Below are positions 42,600 through 53,354 of a stretch of 64,000 nt of DNA, piece after piece. Both the position numbers and the translations under genes were made by a program. Position 1 is the first letter of the stretch; the number at the start of each line of letters is the position of its first letter. The DNA is from an uncultured Spirochaetota bacterium. Its GTDB lineage: Bacteria; Spirochaetota; UBA4802; UBA5550. The notes below the pieces were generated by a model. It saw only the letters and a program-made list of their open reading frames with translations, was not told the DNA's origin and searched no databases. The stretch lies in assembly GCA_937872225.1 (NCBI GenBank), contig CALMRZ010000078.1:88531-152530 (forward strand), given 5' to 3'.

Positions 42600-44141
42600 T
42601 TATTTGATGATCATGTTTTCTTCCGGCAGCCTGCTGTATACCTGCGCCATCCTTCGCAGGCGCTGAACCATGTCATGGGTCATGCTGTCCTCCCTGAGCT
42701 TGAAGCGCCAGTTGCCTTTCGTCGTCCCGGGCCGGTTCATGCGGAATTCCTCGCCGAATCCGAGGATATCCTGGACGGGAATGATTACCAGGTCGGCGAC
42801 GCTGCGGTATGCCTGGCGTATCAGCTTCCAGTGAAAGTCGGACCAGTCCTCGATGCCCAGGTATTCCATCACGTAGCGGCGCGTTTCCTCGCTGATCTCC
42901 GACCCGTAGAACCAGCCGTTGGTCGTGTTGTTGTCATGGGTCCCGGTGTAGAGGATGCAGTTGCGGTTATCAATATTATGGGGCAGGTAATAATTCCTGT
43001 TGTTGAAGTCAAAGGCGAACTGCAGTATGCGCATGCCGGGTAGGCCAAGGTCGTCGCGGAGCTTTTCGACTTCAGGGGTGATGATGCCCAGGTCCTCGGC
43101 GATAAGGTGGAGGCGCCCCAACTCCTGGCGGAGCTTTTTGAAAAACTGGACGCCCGGGCCTTTGACCCATTTGCCGTTTACCGCGGTTTTTTCATTTTCC
43201 GGGATCGACCAGTACGCTTCGAACCCGCGAAAATGATCGATGCGGATGATGTCCACCAGCTTGTGAAGGTGGCTGATGCGCCGCGCCCACCAGTTGAATG
43301 TATCGGCTGACAGGGCCGTTCCCTGCTTCCACCGGTAGAGCGGGTTGCCCCAGCGCTGTCCCGTGTCGCTGAAATAATCCGGGGGAACGCCTGCCACGGA
43401 CAGGGGACGGCGCGTTTCATCGTCCAGCAGGAGGATTTCGGGATGTGCCCACGCGTCGGCGCTTTCCATGGTCACGTAAATGGGAATGTCGCCGATGATC
43501 TCCACGCCCAGCTTCATGCATTCGTTCCTGAAATCGGCCCACTGCCGGAAGAAGAGAAACTGGAGGAAACGGTGGAAACGGACCTCTCCGGCGAGCTTTT
43601 CGCTCCACAGCTTGAGGGCATCGGGCCGGCGCTTCGAAATGTCCTCGTCCCATTCCAGCCATTCGGTGGTCCCGGTTTCGGCGGCAATGGCGGAAAAGAG
43701 CGCGAAATCCTTCAGCCAGTAACCTTCCGATTCACAGAATTTTTCGTATGCCGCGAGGTCCTCCTCGGACGCGTGTGAAAAAAACCCCGCGCAGGCCTTT
43801 TCCAGGAGGGGGAGCTTGTGCGCAATGACTTCCTCGAAAGGCACGGTGTAACCTTCCGCCACGGGGAAAGGTTTTACGTCGCCGGAATGCCACGGTTCTT
43901 CGGCTATTTTTTCCAAGCTGATGAAATGCCAGTTGCCGGCGAAAGCGGAGGTCGACGCGTAGGGGGAGTAATCGAGCTTCGCATCAACGGGGCCGATGGG
44001 AAGGATCTGCCAGTATTTCATCCCCGCGTCCTTGAGGCGTCCGGCGAACTCTTTCGCCTCGGGCCCGAGGGTTCCGATGCCGTATTTCCCCGGCAGGCTG
44101 GTTATGTGGAGCAGGGCACCGCTGGAACGTTCGAGTTTCAT
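42600..44141 (-). CDS. malQ: 4-alpha-glucanotransferase (GH77)
   Basis: A 513-residue amylomaltase of bacterial DPE1 length. It starts SSGALLHITSLPGKYGIGTLG. RIDHFRGFEAYW carries the nucleophile Asp, AEDLGIITPEVE the acid/base Glu and YTGTHDNNTTNGW the third Asp. It rearranges maltodextrins for glycogen or maltose use. No glycogen gene is adjacent. A structured repeat lies just upstream (44173-44264). Confidence 0.95.
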   Translation of the reverse strand: MKLERSSGALLHITSLPGKYGIGTLGPEAKEFAGRLKDAGMKYWQILPIGPVDAKLDYSPYASTSAFAGNWHFISLEKIAEEPWHSGDVKPFPVAEGYTVPFEEVIAHKLPLLEKACAGFFSHASEEDLAAYEKFCESEGYWLKDFALFSAIAAETGTTEWLEWDEDISKRRPDALKLWSEKLAGEVRFHRFLQFLFFRQWADFRNECMKLGVEIIGDIPIYVTMESADAWAHPEILLLDDETRRPLSVAGVPPDYFSDTGQRWGNPLYRWKQGTALSADTFNWWARRISHLHKLVDIIRIDHFRGFEAYWSIPENEKTAVNGKWVKGPGVQFFKKLRQELGRLHLIAEDLGIITPEVEKLRDDLGLPGMRILQFAFDFNNRNYYLPHNIDNRNCILYTGTHDNNTTNGWFYGSEISEETRRYVMEYLGIEDWSDFHWKLIRQAYRSVADLVIIPVQDILGFGEEFRMNRPGTTKGNWRFKLREDSMTHDMVQRLRRMAQVYSRLPEENMIIK

Positions 44142-44172
44142 GCCTTTATGTCCTTAATCAAATAACGGCTGA

Positions 44173-44264
44173 ACCGCCTGTCCCGCGAGCAGGCGGCACG
44201 GACGCCGCCGGCAGCCGAGGCTTACAGGACGTAAATACGAGGCGAAGCGAGCGGGGCAGGCGGT
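44173..44264 (+). ncRNA. Structured repeat element, copy B, with two GGA hairpin loops
   Basis: An outer 14-bp stem (44173-44186 with 44251-44264) encloses hairpin GGCGGC-ACGGAC-GCCGCC (44192-44209) and hairpin TTAC-AGGAC-GTAA (44222-44234). It shares CCCGCGAG, CCGAG, TACGAGGCG and GAGCGGGGC with copy A at 27526, and the first stem covaries (GAC/GTC against GGC/GCC). Like copy A it lies between two minus-strand genes, with GGA loops on the plus strand. Confidence 0.5.
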
Positions 44265-44270
44265 CTGCCG

Positions 44271-46976
44271 TTACCGCAAGCTGTTCATCCTTTCCAGTAT
44301 CTCCTTGAGCATGTTGATATGCTCTCCGTATTTGGACCAGTTTCCCTCGCGCATGCTGGCCTCGGCCTGGTTATAATGATTCATGGCCCGCACTGCCAGG
44401 TCCCTGAGCCGTGTCTCCAGCGACCCCTCAGTGAGGCCGGTGTCGATGAAGGTCGTTCCCGAGAAGAGCCGCTCCAGCGCCGCGGGGAGGTCCTTCTCCA
44501 TGACGATCCTGTCGGAGAAGGCAACGATGACCCGCTTGAGTTCCGGCATCTCGCTTGATTCCACCTTGAGGTACAGGGGCTCGATGAACAGTATCGACTC
44601 TTCGATGGGGATGGCCAGCATGTTCCCCCGGATGATGCTGGACCCCTTCTGGCTCCAGAGGGCGAGCTGCTTGGATATGTCCGGGTTCTGGTTTATGCGC
44701 GCCTCGACCTGGAGCGGACCGTAGGAGAGCTTGTCCTTGGGCAGCATGTAGAGCTTGAGCTCGCCGTAATCTGGCATGTCGCACTTGGCCGTAAGGAAGG
44801 CGATCATGTTGTCCTTCTTGTAGGGCGTGAAGGGGATGATGAGGATGAATTCGTCCCTCTTTTCGTCGGGGAGCCTGGTGACCAGGTAGTAGCTATGGAC
44901 CGGCTCCTCTTTGCTTTCGAAGACCTGCCGGGCGATGTGCCACGCGTCTTCGTTATTGTAGAACACGTTGGGATTCGTCATGTGGTAGCGGAGGAGCGTC
45001 CGCGCCTGTATGGTGAAGTAGCTCTCCGGATATCTGAGGTGGGCCCTGAGGTCGGCCGGCATCGCAGACATCTTCTTGAAAATGCCAGGGAAGATGTTCT
45101 GGTACACCCTGATAATCGGGTCGTTTTCGTCCGCCACGTAGTAGTCCATGGTCCCGTTATAGGCGTCGATGACGATCTTGACGCTGTTGCGGATGTAATT
45201 TATCTTCCGCTTCCCGATCGAGATGGGAGTGGAGTAGGGGAACTGGTCCGAGGTGGTGTAGGCGTCGATGATCCAGTAGAGCTTTTTGTCGGATATGGCC
45301 AGGTACGGGTCGGTGTCGAAATCGAGGAACGGCGTGAACTCCTGCGCCATTTCCATGATGTTGCGGCGGTAATGTATCCTGCTGCCGCCGCCGATGGTGC
45401 CCGATATCAGGATATTGATGTCCTTGAAGGCGGCGGCGAACAGCAGGCGCTTGAAGATAGAATCGAGCCTGATCCCGCCGGTGCCGCTGTACTCGGTGAA
45501 CTTGTTGATGTCCCCTGAGGGATAGTCGAATTCTTTCATGCTGGTGTTGGTGATCACGTAGGAATTGTTGTGTTCGCCGAAGTAGATCTCCGGGCGCTCG
45601 ATGGGTATGTCGACGGCGAATTTCGGCGGGATGTCGTAGATCAGCATCTCGGGCTGGCCTTCCGATGTTATCTTGTCGACCCGGGAAAGGACGACGCCGT
45701 AGCCGTGGGTGTAGAGCAGGTGCCGGTTCTGCCAGGTCTGGCTGTTCTTGCCCAGCCGGTCGATGGACAGCTCCCGGGCCGACACGTTAACGGCGCTTTT
45801 CCTGTCCTTGATGATGTAGCGGTCGACGTCCACGTCGTTGAAGAAGTAATAGGGCTTGAGCTCCTGCAGCTGCTTGTAGGTCTGTTTCAGGGGGCGCCAG
45901 TCCCACAGCCTCACGTTTTCCAGGGTGTTGCGGTTCCTGATGATGTCCTGGTAGGTCAGGTTCTGCTTGTTGGCGAAGGGCGTCTCCCGCACCTTCTCGA
46001 TGTCGTAGGCTATGCGGGTGAATTGTATGTTATGCTTGATATAGGGCTCCTCTTTCCCGAACTCGTTGGGCACCACGATGAAGCGCTGCTGTATCCCGGG
46101 GAAGACCACACCCAGAATGAAGTAGACGGGGATGATGGCGCTGAGGAGGATCAGGGGGAGCTTGAAGCTCCGCTTGAAGATATTGAACAGGAACAGCGCC
46201 GACGCGATGAAGGATATGACCATGGCGGCGTTGTATGCCAGAAGGTTGGCGTGCACCGCGGTGTAGCCCGCCCCGTAGAACTTGCCGATCTTGGACGAAA
46301 GAAGCTCATAGGCGTCCAGCTTGTAGCCGAGGCCGTACAGGAAAACGGTCATCGCCAGGAGGGTCGAGATGTGCGCCCGGGCGAAGAGTGAAAACTCCAG
46401 CTTGGCGTTCTTGAAGAGGATGCCCCCGTTGACGATGTGGAACAGGACTGAAAAAAGGGCCGTTATGACCAGGGCCGACATGAGCCATCCGTACAGGAAC
46501 TGGAGGAAGGGGAGCTTGAACACGTAGAGGCCCAGGTCCTGGCCGAATATCGGGTCTTTTGGAAAGCCCGTGAAGGGGACGGCGTTCGTGAACATCAGGT
46601 ATTCCTTCCAGAAGGAGGAGGCGGCGCCGCCCATCATGAATCCTGCCGCCACCACGCTGATCGCCAGTATGATGAACAGGGCCCGCTTCGGCGTTCCCAG
46701 GACCGGCAGCTGCAGCCGGTTGAGGATGTTGTTCGCGAATATCCGTCCCTTGCCGCCCAGGACACGGATCAGGAGAAAGTTGAACGAGAATATGCCGATG
46801 AAAATGAGGCCGAAAAGGATGTGCACGTTGAATTTCGTGAAAAACAGGACCCAGAAAATATTGAGGCCCTTGTACATCCTGAACCATTCGAGGTCCGCGT
46901 AGAAGCCGGAGGAGAAGCTTATCATCGCGTAAAGAATGACAAAGACAGTTATCCCGATAATGTATTTTTTATTCAT
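44271..46976 (-). CDS. UPF0182 family membrane protein
   Basis: About 901 residues from the ATG at 46976; a TTG nine codons upstream is possible, but its TTGACA looks more like a promoter -35 box. Seven membrane helices fill the first 310 residues, and a large extracytoplasmic domain follows, the standard UPF0182 layout. LRYPESYFTIQARTLLRYHM and EESILFIEPLYLKVE are family segments. Function is unknown. The final 70 residues are helical and acidic. Confidence 0.9.
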   Translation of the reverse strand: MNKKYIIGITVFVILYAMISFSSGFYADLEWFRMYKGLNIFWVLFFTKFNVHILFGLIFIGIFSFNFLLIRVLGGKGRIFANNILNRLQLPVLGTPKRALFIILAISVVAAGFMMGGAASSFWKEYLMFTNAVPFTGFPKDPIFGQDLGLYVFKLPFLQFLYGWLMSALVITALFSVLFHIVNGGILFKNAKLEFSLFARAHISTLLAMTVFLYGLGYKLDAYELLSSKIGKFYGAGYTAVHANLLAYNAAMVISFIASALFLFNIFKRSFKLPLILLSAIIPVYFILGVVFPGIQQRFIVVPNEFGKEEPYIKHNIQFTRIAYDIEKVRETPFANKQNLTYQDIIRNRNTLENVRLWDWRPLKQTYKQLQELKPYYFFNDVDVDRYIIKDRKSAVNVSARELSIDRLGKNSQTWQNRHLLYTHGYGVVLSRVDKITSEGQPEMLIYDIPPKFAVDIPIERPEIYFGEHNNSYVITNTSMKEFDYPSGDINKFTEYSGTGGIRLDSIFKRLLFAAAFKDINILISGTIGGGSRIHYRRNIMEMAQEFTPFLDFDTDPYLAISDKKLYWIIDAYTTSDQFPYSTPISIGKRKINYIRNSVKIVIDAYNGTMDYYVADENDPIIRVYQNIFPGIFKKMSAMPADLRAHLRYPESYFTIQARTLLRYHMTNPNVFYNNEDAWHIARQVFESKEEPVHSYYLVTRLPDEKRDEFILIIPFTPYKKDNMIAFLTAKCDMPDYGELKLYMLPKDKLSYGPLQVEARINQNPDISKQLALWSQKGSSIIRGNMLAIPIEESILFIEPLYLKVESSEMPELKRVIVAFSDRIVMEKDLPAALERLFSGTTFIDTGLTEGSLETRLRDLAVRAMNHYNQAEASMREGNWSKYGEHINMLKEILERMNSLR

Positions 46977-47248
46977 TGCATAATTCCGGTTAATTAGTGT
47001 CAAGCAGGCTATGCTATGCGCAAAATCGGCCGGCCGGTAAACTCAAGGCCTCTCGCGGCGGCTCGATGGGGCCTCCGCACCGTCAAGGATGCGATATTTC
47101 GTATGGTTTATCAAGCTATTTTTTTAGCGGGTTGACCGCACGGGGCCGGGGGCCCGTCGTCAATTTCGCCTTGACATGATTACCTCTTTTTATTGTCATG
47201 GGGATCGCCAAAGGCCCCCGGAACCATCCAGAAGGAGGGCTTATTAAG

Positions 47249-47272
47249 AAGCGCGGTTCATGGACCGCGCTT
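47249..47272. repeat. Inverted repeat in the aminotransferase leader
   Basis: AAGCGCGGT and ACCGCGCTT flank TCATGG, 35 bp before the aminotransferase start. The form is like the palindromes at 22799 and 22850. The rest of the 330-bp spacer 46977-47306 holds TTGACA at 47171 but no convincing -10 box. Confidence 0.5.
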
Positions 47273-47306
47273 AATCGATGGATAACGACGGTATGGGAAG
47301 GCCCCT

Positions 47307-48482
47307 ATGAGCAACAATTGCGAGGATAAAAAGAAGATGATTTCCCACAAAGTCCTGGGGGTGAAGCCCTTCATGGTCATGGACGTGATGGCCCGGGCCG
47401 AAGAACTGGAGCACGACGGCAAGGACATAATCCACCTCGAGGTGGGGGAGCCCGATTTCGAGACGCCGGAGGTGATCCGGGAAGCGGCCATCGAGGCTAT
47501 CCGCTCCGGCAAGACCCACTATACCCATGCCATGGGCATCCTGGAGCTCCGGGAAGAGATCTGCGAACACTACCACCGGGAATACGGCGTATCCATCACG
47601 CCGGACCGGGTCTTGGTCACCTCCGGCACGTCGCCGGCCATGCTCCTTATGATGCTTTCCATCCTGGAGCCTGACGAAGAGGTGGTCCTCTCGAATCCCC
47701 ACTACGCCTGCTACCCCAACTTCATCGAGGCGGTGGGCGGAAGGGTCGTCGAGGTCCGCACGGACCCCGATGACGGGTTCCAGTACCGGCCTGAACAGAT
47801 CCGCTCGGTACAGAGCGGCAGGACCAAGGCGATCCTCATCAACTCGCCCTCCAATCCGACGGGCATCGTCATGACGGAAAAGAACATGGAGGAGATAGCC
47901 GGGTTCGGGAACCAGTTTATCCTCTCAGACGAGATTTACCACGGCCTGGTCTACGAGGGGAGGGCCCATTCAATCCTGGAGTACACGGACCGGGCCTTTG
48001 TCATCAACGGCTTTTCCAAGCTCTACGCCATGACCGGGTGGCGCCTCGGGTACCTCATCTTTCCCAAAGAATTTTCCCGCGTCATGGAGCGACTGCACCA
48101 GAACTTCGCCATATCGGCCAACAGCTTCGTCCAGATCGCCGGCATCGCCGCCCTCAGGCACGGCGGGCCGGACATCGAACGGATGAAGGCGGTCTACAAC
48201 GAGCGCCGCGTCTACATGATACGCCGGCTCAAGGAGCTGGGGTTCCGGCTCCACGTGGAGCCAACCGGCGCCTTCTACGTTTTCGCCGACGCCAGCCACT
48301 TCTGCACCGATTCGTACCGCGAGGCCTTCAGGATACTGGATACCGTCAGGGTGGGCGTCACGCCGGGCATCGATTTCGGCTCCGGCGGCGAGGGCTTCCT
48401 CCGGTTCTCATACGCGAATTCCCTTGATAATATCAAAGAAGGGCTGGATCGGGTAGAGGCGTATCTCAAGGAGCGCGTCTAG
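47307..48482 (+). CDS. Class I aminotransferase (AspC-like)
   Basis: A 391-residue PLP enzyme. The PLP lysine is in NGFSKLYAMTGWRLGYL, the Asp that holds the pyridine in FILSDEIYHGLVYEG, and the phosphate-binding Ser/Arg in SKLYAMTGWR. NSPSNPTGIVM is typical of aspartate/aromatic types. Substrate is open (aspartate, alanine or aromatic). It stands alone, convergent with the two-component genes downstream. Confidence 0.92.
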   Translation: MSNNCEDKKKMISHKVLGVKPFMVMDVMARAEELEHDGKDIIHLEVGEPDFETPEVIREAAIEAIRSGKTHYTHAMGILELREEICEHYHREYGVSITPDRVLVTSGTSPAMLLMMLSILEPDEEVVLSNPHYACYPNFIEAVGGRVVEVRTDPDDGFQYRPEQIRSVQSGRTKAILINSPSNPTGIVMTEKNMEEIAGFGNQFILSDEIYHGLVYEGRAHSILEYTDRAFVINGFSKLYAMTGWRLGYLIFPKEFSRVMERLHQNFAISANSFVQIAGIAALRHGGPDIERMKAVYNERRVYMIRRLKELGFRLHVEPTGAFYVFADASHFCTDSYREAFRILDTVRVGVTPGIDFGSGGEGFLRFSYANSLDNIKEGLDRVEAYLKERV

Positions 48483-48500
48483 GTGGCGGCGGACCGGGGG

Positions 48501-48881
48501 TCAATCCTTTTCAAGCAGCTTTTGTATGGTGCCGACCATGCCGGCCATATCGATGACCGGCTTCAGGAACACCTGCTCTTTGCCGATGCCGATTTCCGTC
48601 AGGGCGCGCGGGATGGAGTAGGTCATGGACCCCGTGTGGATTATGAACTTCATTGCCGGCTGGACCTGGTGGGCCTTGAGGATGAAGGTGTTGCCGTCCA
48701 TGCCCGGCAGGCGCATGTCGATGATGCCGATGTCGAATTTCCGGCTCTTGACCCTCTCGAGTCCGGATTCCCCATCGCCGGCGGTATCCACGCTGTAACC
48801 CTCGTCCTCTAGGTAGGCCACCAGGTTTTCCTGCAGGTGTTCCTCGTCATCAACGATAAGTATGGTAGCTTTTCCGCTCAT
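48501..48881 (-). CDS. Single-domain response regulator
   Basis: A 126-residue receiver domain only. Acidic pocket DDEE at 11-14, phosphoacceptor Asp55 in IIDMRLPGMDG, Thr in IIHTGS and Lys in FLKP. No output domain, so it probably relays phosphate or acts by binding. It overlaps the histidine kinase gene by 4 bases (ATGA), so it is its cognate partner. Confidence 0.93.
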   Translation of the reverse strand: MSGKATILIVDDEEHLQENLVAYLEDEGYSVDTAGDGESGLERVKSRKFDIGIIDMRLPGMDGNTFILKAHQVQPAMKFIIHTGSMTYSIPRALTEIGIGKEQVFLKPVIDMAGMVGTIQKLLEKD

Positions 48882-51787
48882 GCTCTCTCCCTTTTTGTCG
48901 GAAGCGTAATGGTAAACCTCGTTCCCCGGTCCGGCACCGAATCCACGGCTATCGTGCCGTGATGATTGTTGGTGATGATGAAATATGACACCGACAGCCC
49001 GAGACCGGTCCCGGCGCCGGATTCCTTGGTCGTAAAAAACGGCTCGAAGATATGCTTCTTGAGATCGTCGCTCATGCCCGGGCCGTTGTCCTCAACTTCG
49101 ATATGGGCCGACTCGCCCTCCTTCCTGAGGCGCACCGCGATCCTCGGGCTTTCGCCCTCCGCGTAGTTCTTCCCCCGGATCGCGTGGGCCGCGTTTCTCA
49201 CCAGGTTCAGGATCACCTGCTGGATTTCAACGGCAACGCACTCGACGGGGGGCATTCCTTTCTCGAAATCCCGGACGATTTCAATATGGCGGAAATCGTA
49301 ACTTTTTTTCAAGTCATAATCGCTGGCCGCCAGTTCAATTGTCTTATCGAGCAGGTCCTCAAGCCTGACCGTGTCGCTCCGGGATTCACTGCGCCGGCTG
49401 AAATTCAGCATGTTGCTGACGATCCTCGAAGCGCGCTCTCCCATCTCGCGGATGCCGTCTATCAGCCGGGGGATGTCCCGTTTCTCGAGGTAGACGAGCA
49501 TCTTATTGAAATCAACGCCGGCCTCCTGAGCCGCCCCGGTGTTGTTCCGGTTGTCGGGAGAGAGGCGCCGCTGGATGTTCTGGGCGGCCAGCAGGATGCC
49601 GCTCAGGGGATTGTTGATCTCGTGGGCCATGCCGGCGGCCAGGCCGCCGACGGACATCATCTTTTCAGTCTGGATCATCATTTCCTCGAGGCGCACCCGC
49701 GCGGTGACGTCGTCTATCCGTATCACGGCACCCTCGACGCCGTCCGCGATGAGGGGGTAGATCAGGAGGTCGGAGTAGGTGGTCTCGGTCTTTTCCCTCT
49801 GCACCAGTTTTTCAAGCTTCTGCGGCTCCTTTCTGGTTATGGCGATCCGCATCCTGTCCATGTACTGGTTCAGTCGCGGATAGACCTCGCCCAGGTAGAA
49901 GCCCATGACCTCGTCCTCCCGCCGGCCGGTCATTTTTTCTGCGGCCATGTTCCAGTGGGTGATCTTCCCCTCGGCGTCAACGCCCACCACCACGGACGGC
50001 ATGGAGTCAATGATGTTTTTCAGGTAATGGTTGATCCGGTCGATTTTCTGGTTGCTGTCCCTGACCGATGCCGTCATCTTGTTGAACGCGTCCACCAGGG
50101 ATCCGATCTCGTCCTCCATTTTAACCGGCACCGAGGCCTCCAGGTTGCCCTCGTCGACCCTCCGGACCCCCTTCAGGAGGTCGTGCAGAGGATTCACCAG
50201 GGCGCCGCGGAAGAACATCGGAAATCCCACCATGACGAGGATGATAACCGCCGCCAGCAGGTAGACCAGCTTGATCGACGAATTATGGATGAATGAGCGG
50301 TAGCTGAAATAGGAAAACCCCGCCTCGTAAATGCAGCCCGCGCCGGCGTCCGCCGCCTGGTATGAGACGAAATGCTCGTCTCCGAGCCCCAGGCGATACA
50401 AACGGATACCCGCCCCCTCCATGGGCGCGAGGTATTTCATCATCTCGCCGCGCAAATCTTCCCCCTCCAGCCTGCTTGATTCCAAGCACCCGAGCATGAC
50501 CACTTTGAAAGGTTCGAATGACCGGTTCGTATTGTTGAGATAGGCGCGCAGGTCGTTCCGGAAGTTTTCCCGGCCAAGCTCCTTGATCTTAAACCGGTGG
50601 TAGGATGTTATCGAGTTCAGCCTGTCAATGTATCTCATGACGGCGCGCTTGTTCTTGGCCATGCCCGGCAGCAGCGGCCCGGCATAATCCTCGATCGCTG
50701 AACGGTATCCGGTGAAATACGGATGCGTGGAGGATGTCATCCTGGAAAGGCTGACGGCAAAATCGTCATCCGGAACGGCGGCGAGTTTTTCGTACATGAG
50801 GGTGTTGGCAAGGTCGTACCGGATGTTGATCCTGATCGGAAGGACGTCCCCCGTGAGCTCCTGTCCGTATTTATTGTCCGGCCCGGAGTAGCGGACCAGG
50901 TACTTGAGGTCGGCAGGCCGGTACGAGGGGTCAAGGATGCAGCGGGCCAGTTTCTGTTTCTGGATCATGTCATACGCCTCTTCCCGCTCCCGTGAAGTAT
51001 AGTAGCTCAGGCCCTGGAATACGACCAGGAAGGCGACCATGCTGATGCCCACGATGTTGGCCATTATGGTGGTCCTGTTCCTGGTCACGTTGGTGTAAAC
51101 CGTGACGGCGAGAAAGAAGCCGAGCACGGTCACCAGGTTCCAGGATACCTGGAAGATGTCGCGCGGGATGGTCCCCTCCCTGCTCAGGGCATTGGTTATG
51201 CCGGGGACAACCGAGATGATCATGAAACAGATGAGCATGTACAGGACATGCTTGTTGCCGGGTCTGTGCGTCACGATGAAGCGCCATATGCCGGCGATGA
51301 TGCAGGCAAGGATGTAGCAGATGATAACGATGGAGATCAGGTAGCTCAATGGGTCAAGGTCAAGGTCCCAGTAGTGCCCGTCGAAGCGGAAGATGGTCCG
51401 CGCCTCCAGGGATTTTACCACGAACACGGCATCAACGGCTAGGGAAATAACCCACAGGAGGGCCAGCATGATGCGCGCGGCGCGGACATTCCGTTCATCC
51501 GGGAAATAGAAGAAGAACTGGACCATGTAAATAAGGCCCGGTATCACGGAAAACACCGTGAGCCACCGGTGGAACGCCGACAGGGGGTGGTAGAAGGACG
51601 ACGTCAGAAGATAGCCCGTGTTCTGGATCATGATAAAGAAATAGATCAGGATCATGCAGGTGGTGGCTTTCGCTTTTTTCGGAATGATAAGAAAATAGAG
51701 GACGACGGCGACGTTGAATAGCGTGGCGATGAGGGCGCCGGTGGCGAAGAAATTAATGTAAATGTGATCAAATATATGTGTAAGCAT
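48878..51787 (-). CDS. Hybrid-free sensor histidine kinase: 7TM sensor, HAMP, PAS, HisKA, HATPase
   Basis: About 969 residues from the ATG at 51787. It shows an N-terminal 7TM module (residues 1-270, including [10 protein letters not shown]), a periplasmic domain, an eighth helix ([20 protein letters not shown]), HAMP, PAS ([20 protein letters not shown]), HisKA with His in [12 protein letters not shown], and HATPase ([33 protein letters not shown]). Its sensor half is a paralogue of the broken gene at 35838-38415, which ends in a SpoIIE phosphatase instead. So one sensor type is joined to two outputs in this genome. Confidence 0.92.
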   Translation of the reverse strand: MLTHIFDHIYINFFATGALIATLFNVAVVLYFLIIPKKAKATTCMILIYFFIMIQNTGYLLTSSFYHPLSAFHRWLTVFSVIPGLIYMVQFFFYFPDERNVRAARIMLALLWVISLAVDAVFVVKSLEARTIFRFDGHYWDLDLDPLSYLISIVIICYILACIIAGIWRFIVTHRPGNKHVLYMLICFMIISVVPGITNALSREGTIPRDIFQVSWNLVTVLGFFLAVTVYTNVTRNRTTIMANIVGISMVAFLVVFQGLSYYTSREREEAYDMIQKQKLARCILDPSYRPADLKYLVRYSGPDNKYGQELTGDVLPIRINIRYDLANTLMYEKLAAVPDDDFAVSLSRMTSSTHPYFTGYRSAIEDYAGPLLPGMAKNKRAVMRYIDRLNSITSYHRFKIKELGRENFRNDLRAYLNNTNRSFEPFKVVMLGCLESSRLEGEDLRGEMMKYLAPMEGAGIRLYRLGLGDEHFVSYQAADAGAGCIYEAGFSYFSYRSFIHNSSIKLVYLLAAVIILVMVGFPMFFRGALVNPLHDLLKGVRRVDEGNLEASVPVKMEDEIGSLVDAFNKMTASVRDSNQKIDRINHYLKNIIDSMPSVVVGVDAEGKITHWNMAAEKMTGRREDEVMGFYLGEVYPRLNQYMDRMRIAITRKEPQKLEKLVQREKTETTYSDLLIYPLIADGVEGAVIRIDDVTARVRLEEMMIQTEKMMSVGGLAAGMAHEINNPLSGILLAAQNIQRRLSPDNRNNTGAAQEAGVDFNKMLVYLEKRDIPRLIDGIREMGERASRIVSNMLNFSRRSESRSDTVRLEDLLDKTIELAASDYDLKKSYDFRHIEIVRDFEKGMPPVECVAVEIQQVILNLVRNAAHAIRGKNYAEGESPRIAVRLRKEGESAHIEVEDNGPGMSDDLKKHIFEPFFTTKESGAGTGLGLSVSYFIITNNHHGTIAVDSVPDRGTRFTITLPTKRERA

Positions 51788-51821
51788 GGTAAAACGCCGC
51801 CCGATCACCGGGATTTGTCTT

Positions 51822-52976
51822 CTACCGTTTTATATCGCTGACCTCGACATTAAAAGTGAAGTGTTTTTCAAGGAATAGATCCACGCAGGCCTTCGCCACG
51901 CGCTCATCATACAGCACCCGGGAATTCTTCATGATTTCGTCAAGGGCGGTGTCGGTGCCGAGGGCCTTCCGGTAGGGGCGGTGCGATACCATTGATTCGA
52001 TCACGTCGGCCACTCGGATTATTTTGGCATAAAGAAGTATCCCGTCGCCGGTCAGCCCATCGGGGTATCCGGACCCGTCAAGGTTTTCATGGTGCTGGAG
52101 CACGATCTGGGCCACGGGCCAGGGGAATTCTATCCTTTTCAGGATGTCATATCCCGCCTGGCAGTGCAGCTTGATATACTTATACTCTATGGGATTGAGC
52201 TGGCCGGTCTTGACCAGTATCTCCGCCGGTATCGACAGTTTCCCGATGTCATGGAGCATGGCCGCCGCGTGGACTCCCTTCACTTCCTCGTCCGACAGGT
52301 CAAGTCCCAGGGCGATCGCCCTGGACAGGGACGCCACCCGCCGCTGATGGCCCCCGGTAAAGGGGTCCCGCATCTCCGCAATGGAAGAGAGAGTGTCGAT
52401 AATGCCCGCCAGGGAGCGCTCGAGGCTGTCGAGGGACTTCACCAGCTTGTCTTCGGCAAAGATCCTCTCTTTGATTTCGTTGGAGAGGCGTGCGTTGATC
52501 TCCTGGAGCTCGGCGGTGGTTTTTTCAAGGGCAGCTGTACGTTTCGCGATTTCATCTTCAAGGTGGGCCCGGTAGCGCTCATTTTCCTTTATCAGCCGGG
52601 ATCGTTCCAGGGACCTGCCGATGGCGTAATCGAGTACCTCCATCTCCACAATGGGTTTGTTGATATAATCCCACGCCCCCAGGTGTATTGCTTCTATTGC
52701 GTCTATGATGTTGCCGGTCCCTGATACGATGATGACCGGTGTATCCGGTGATTCTTTTCGTATTTCACCCAGGACTTCAAGGCCGCCCATTTCCGGCATG
52801 CGCAGGTCAAGGAGCACCAGGTCGGGTCGGTGTCTCCGGAACATTTCCAGGCCGGTCCTTCCGTTGGCCGCCTCTGAGACCGCATAGCCGCTGTCTTCAA
52901 GATAGGAGACGATATTGTTCCTCAAGATGTCCTCGTCTTCTATGGCCAATATGGCAATTCGGGATCTGTCATTCAA
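51822..52976 (-). CDS. Response regulator with HD-GYP phosphodiesterase
   Basis: A 384-residue protein. The receiver is at 8-120 (phospho-Asp57 in LLDLRMPEMGG), a coiled coil is at 130-185, and the HD-GYP domain at 190-375. HDIGKLSIP, HHENLDGSGYPDGL and the metal His/Asp residues are intact, so c-di-GMP hydrolysis is expected. It lies 35 bp upstream of the histidine kinase gene on the same strand, which may phosphorylate it. It would oppose the diguanylate cyclase at 24781. Confidence 0.95.
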   Translation of the reverse strand: MNDRSRIAILAIEDEDILRNNIVSYLEDSGYAVSEAANGRTGLEMFRRHRPDLVLLDLRMPEMGGLEVLGEIRKESPDTPVIIVSGTGNIIDAIEAIHLGAWDYINKPIVEMEVLDYAIGRSLERSRLIKENERYRAHLEDEIAKRTAALEKTTAELQEINARLSNEIKERIFAEDKLVKSLDSLERSLAGIIDTLSSIAEMRDPFTGGHQRRVASLSRAIALGLDLSDEEVKGVHAAAMLHDIGKLSIPAEILVKTGQLNPIEYKYIKLHCQAGYDILKRIEFPWPVAQIVLQHHENLDGSGYPDGLTGDGILLYAKIIRVADVIESMVSHRPYRKALGTDTALDEIMKNSRVLYDERVAKACVDLFLEKHFTFNVEVSDIKR

Positions 52977-53354
52977 AGGGAGCCACCTTTCTTTATTATG
53001 ATCTCTCTCTCTGCTCCTCCGCGAAAACCATGCCAGTATGTTCCCGGATTTAAAGTAACAACATTTTTATTAAATTTCTATAATGATTGGATATTTATTC
53101 ATATTTTTATATATTAGTTTTGTTGCGTATCGGGATTTTTCATTTCAATCCCCGCCTGAGAGGGTGAGGAATCCTGAAATATACACGTTCTATTTAAAAC
53201 TTCTCCTCATCCCGGATTGCCGGGGTTCGTCGAAATGACAGTTTTGCATTAAATTTATCAGTGTCAGGCCTGATTGATTGTTGATTAAGGTCGGCATAAC
53301 AATGCAATAATGGCAATGGTGTCATCATGTCCTGTGAGAGGCTGGTGAAAGGAT
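52977..53354. other. Intergenic spacer, AT-rich centre
   Basis: 378 bp between divergent genes. The part 53050-53130 is AT-rich and may hold the promoters of both. Around 53145-53235 there is sequence of the dispersed GAGAGGGTGAGG type. No gene is seen. Confidence 0.5.

Noticed and set aside
47016..47135. A 39-codon plus-strand frame upstream of the aminotransferase
   Set aside because: No ribosome site, no recognisable product, and the composition resembles noncoding spacer.
49052..50296. Plus-strand open frame of 414 codons inside the histidine kinase region
   Set aside because: Antisense shadow of a kinase with all motifs intact; low-complexity His/Val/Asp composition and no ribosome site.
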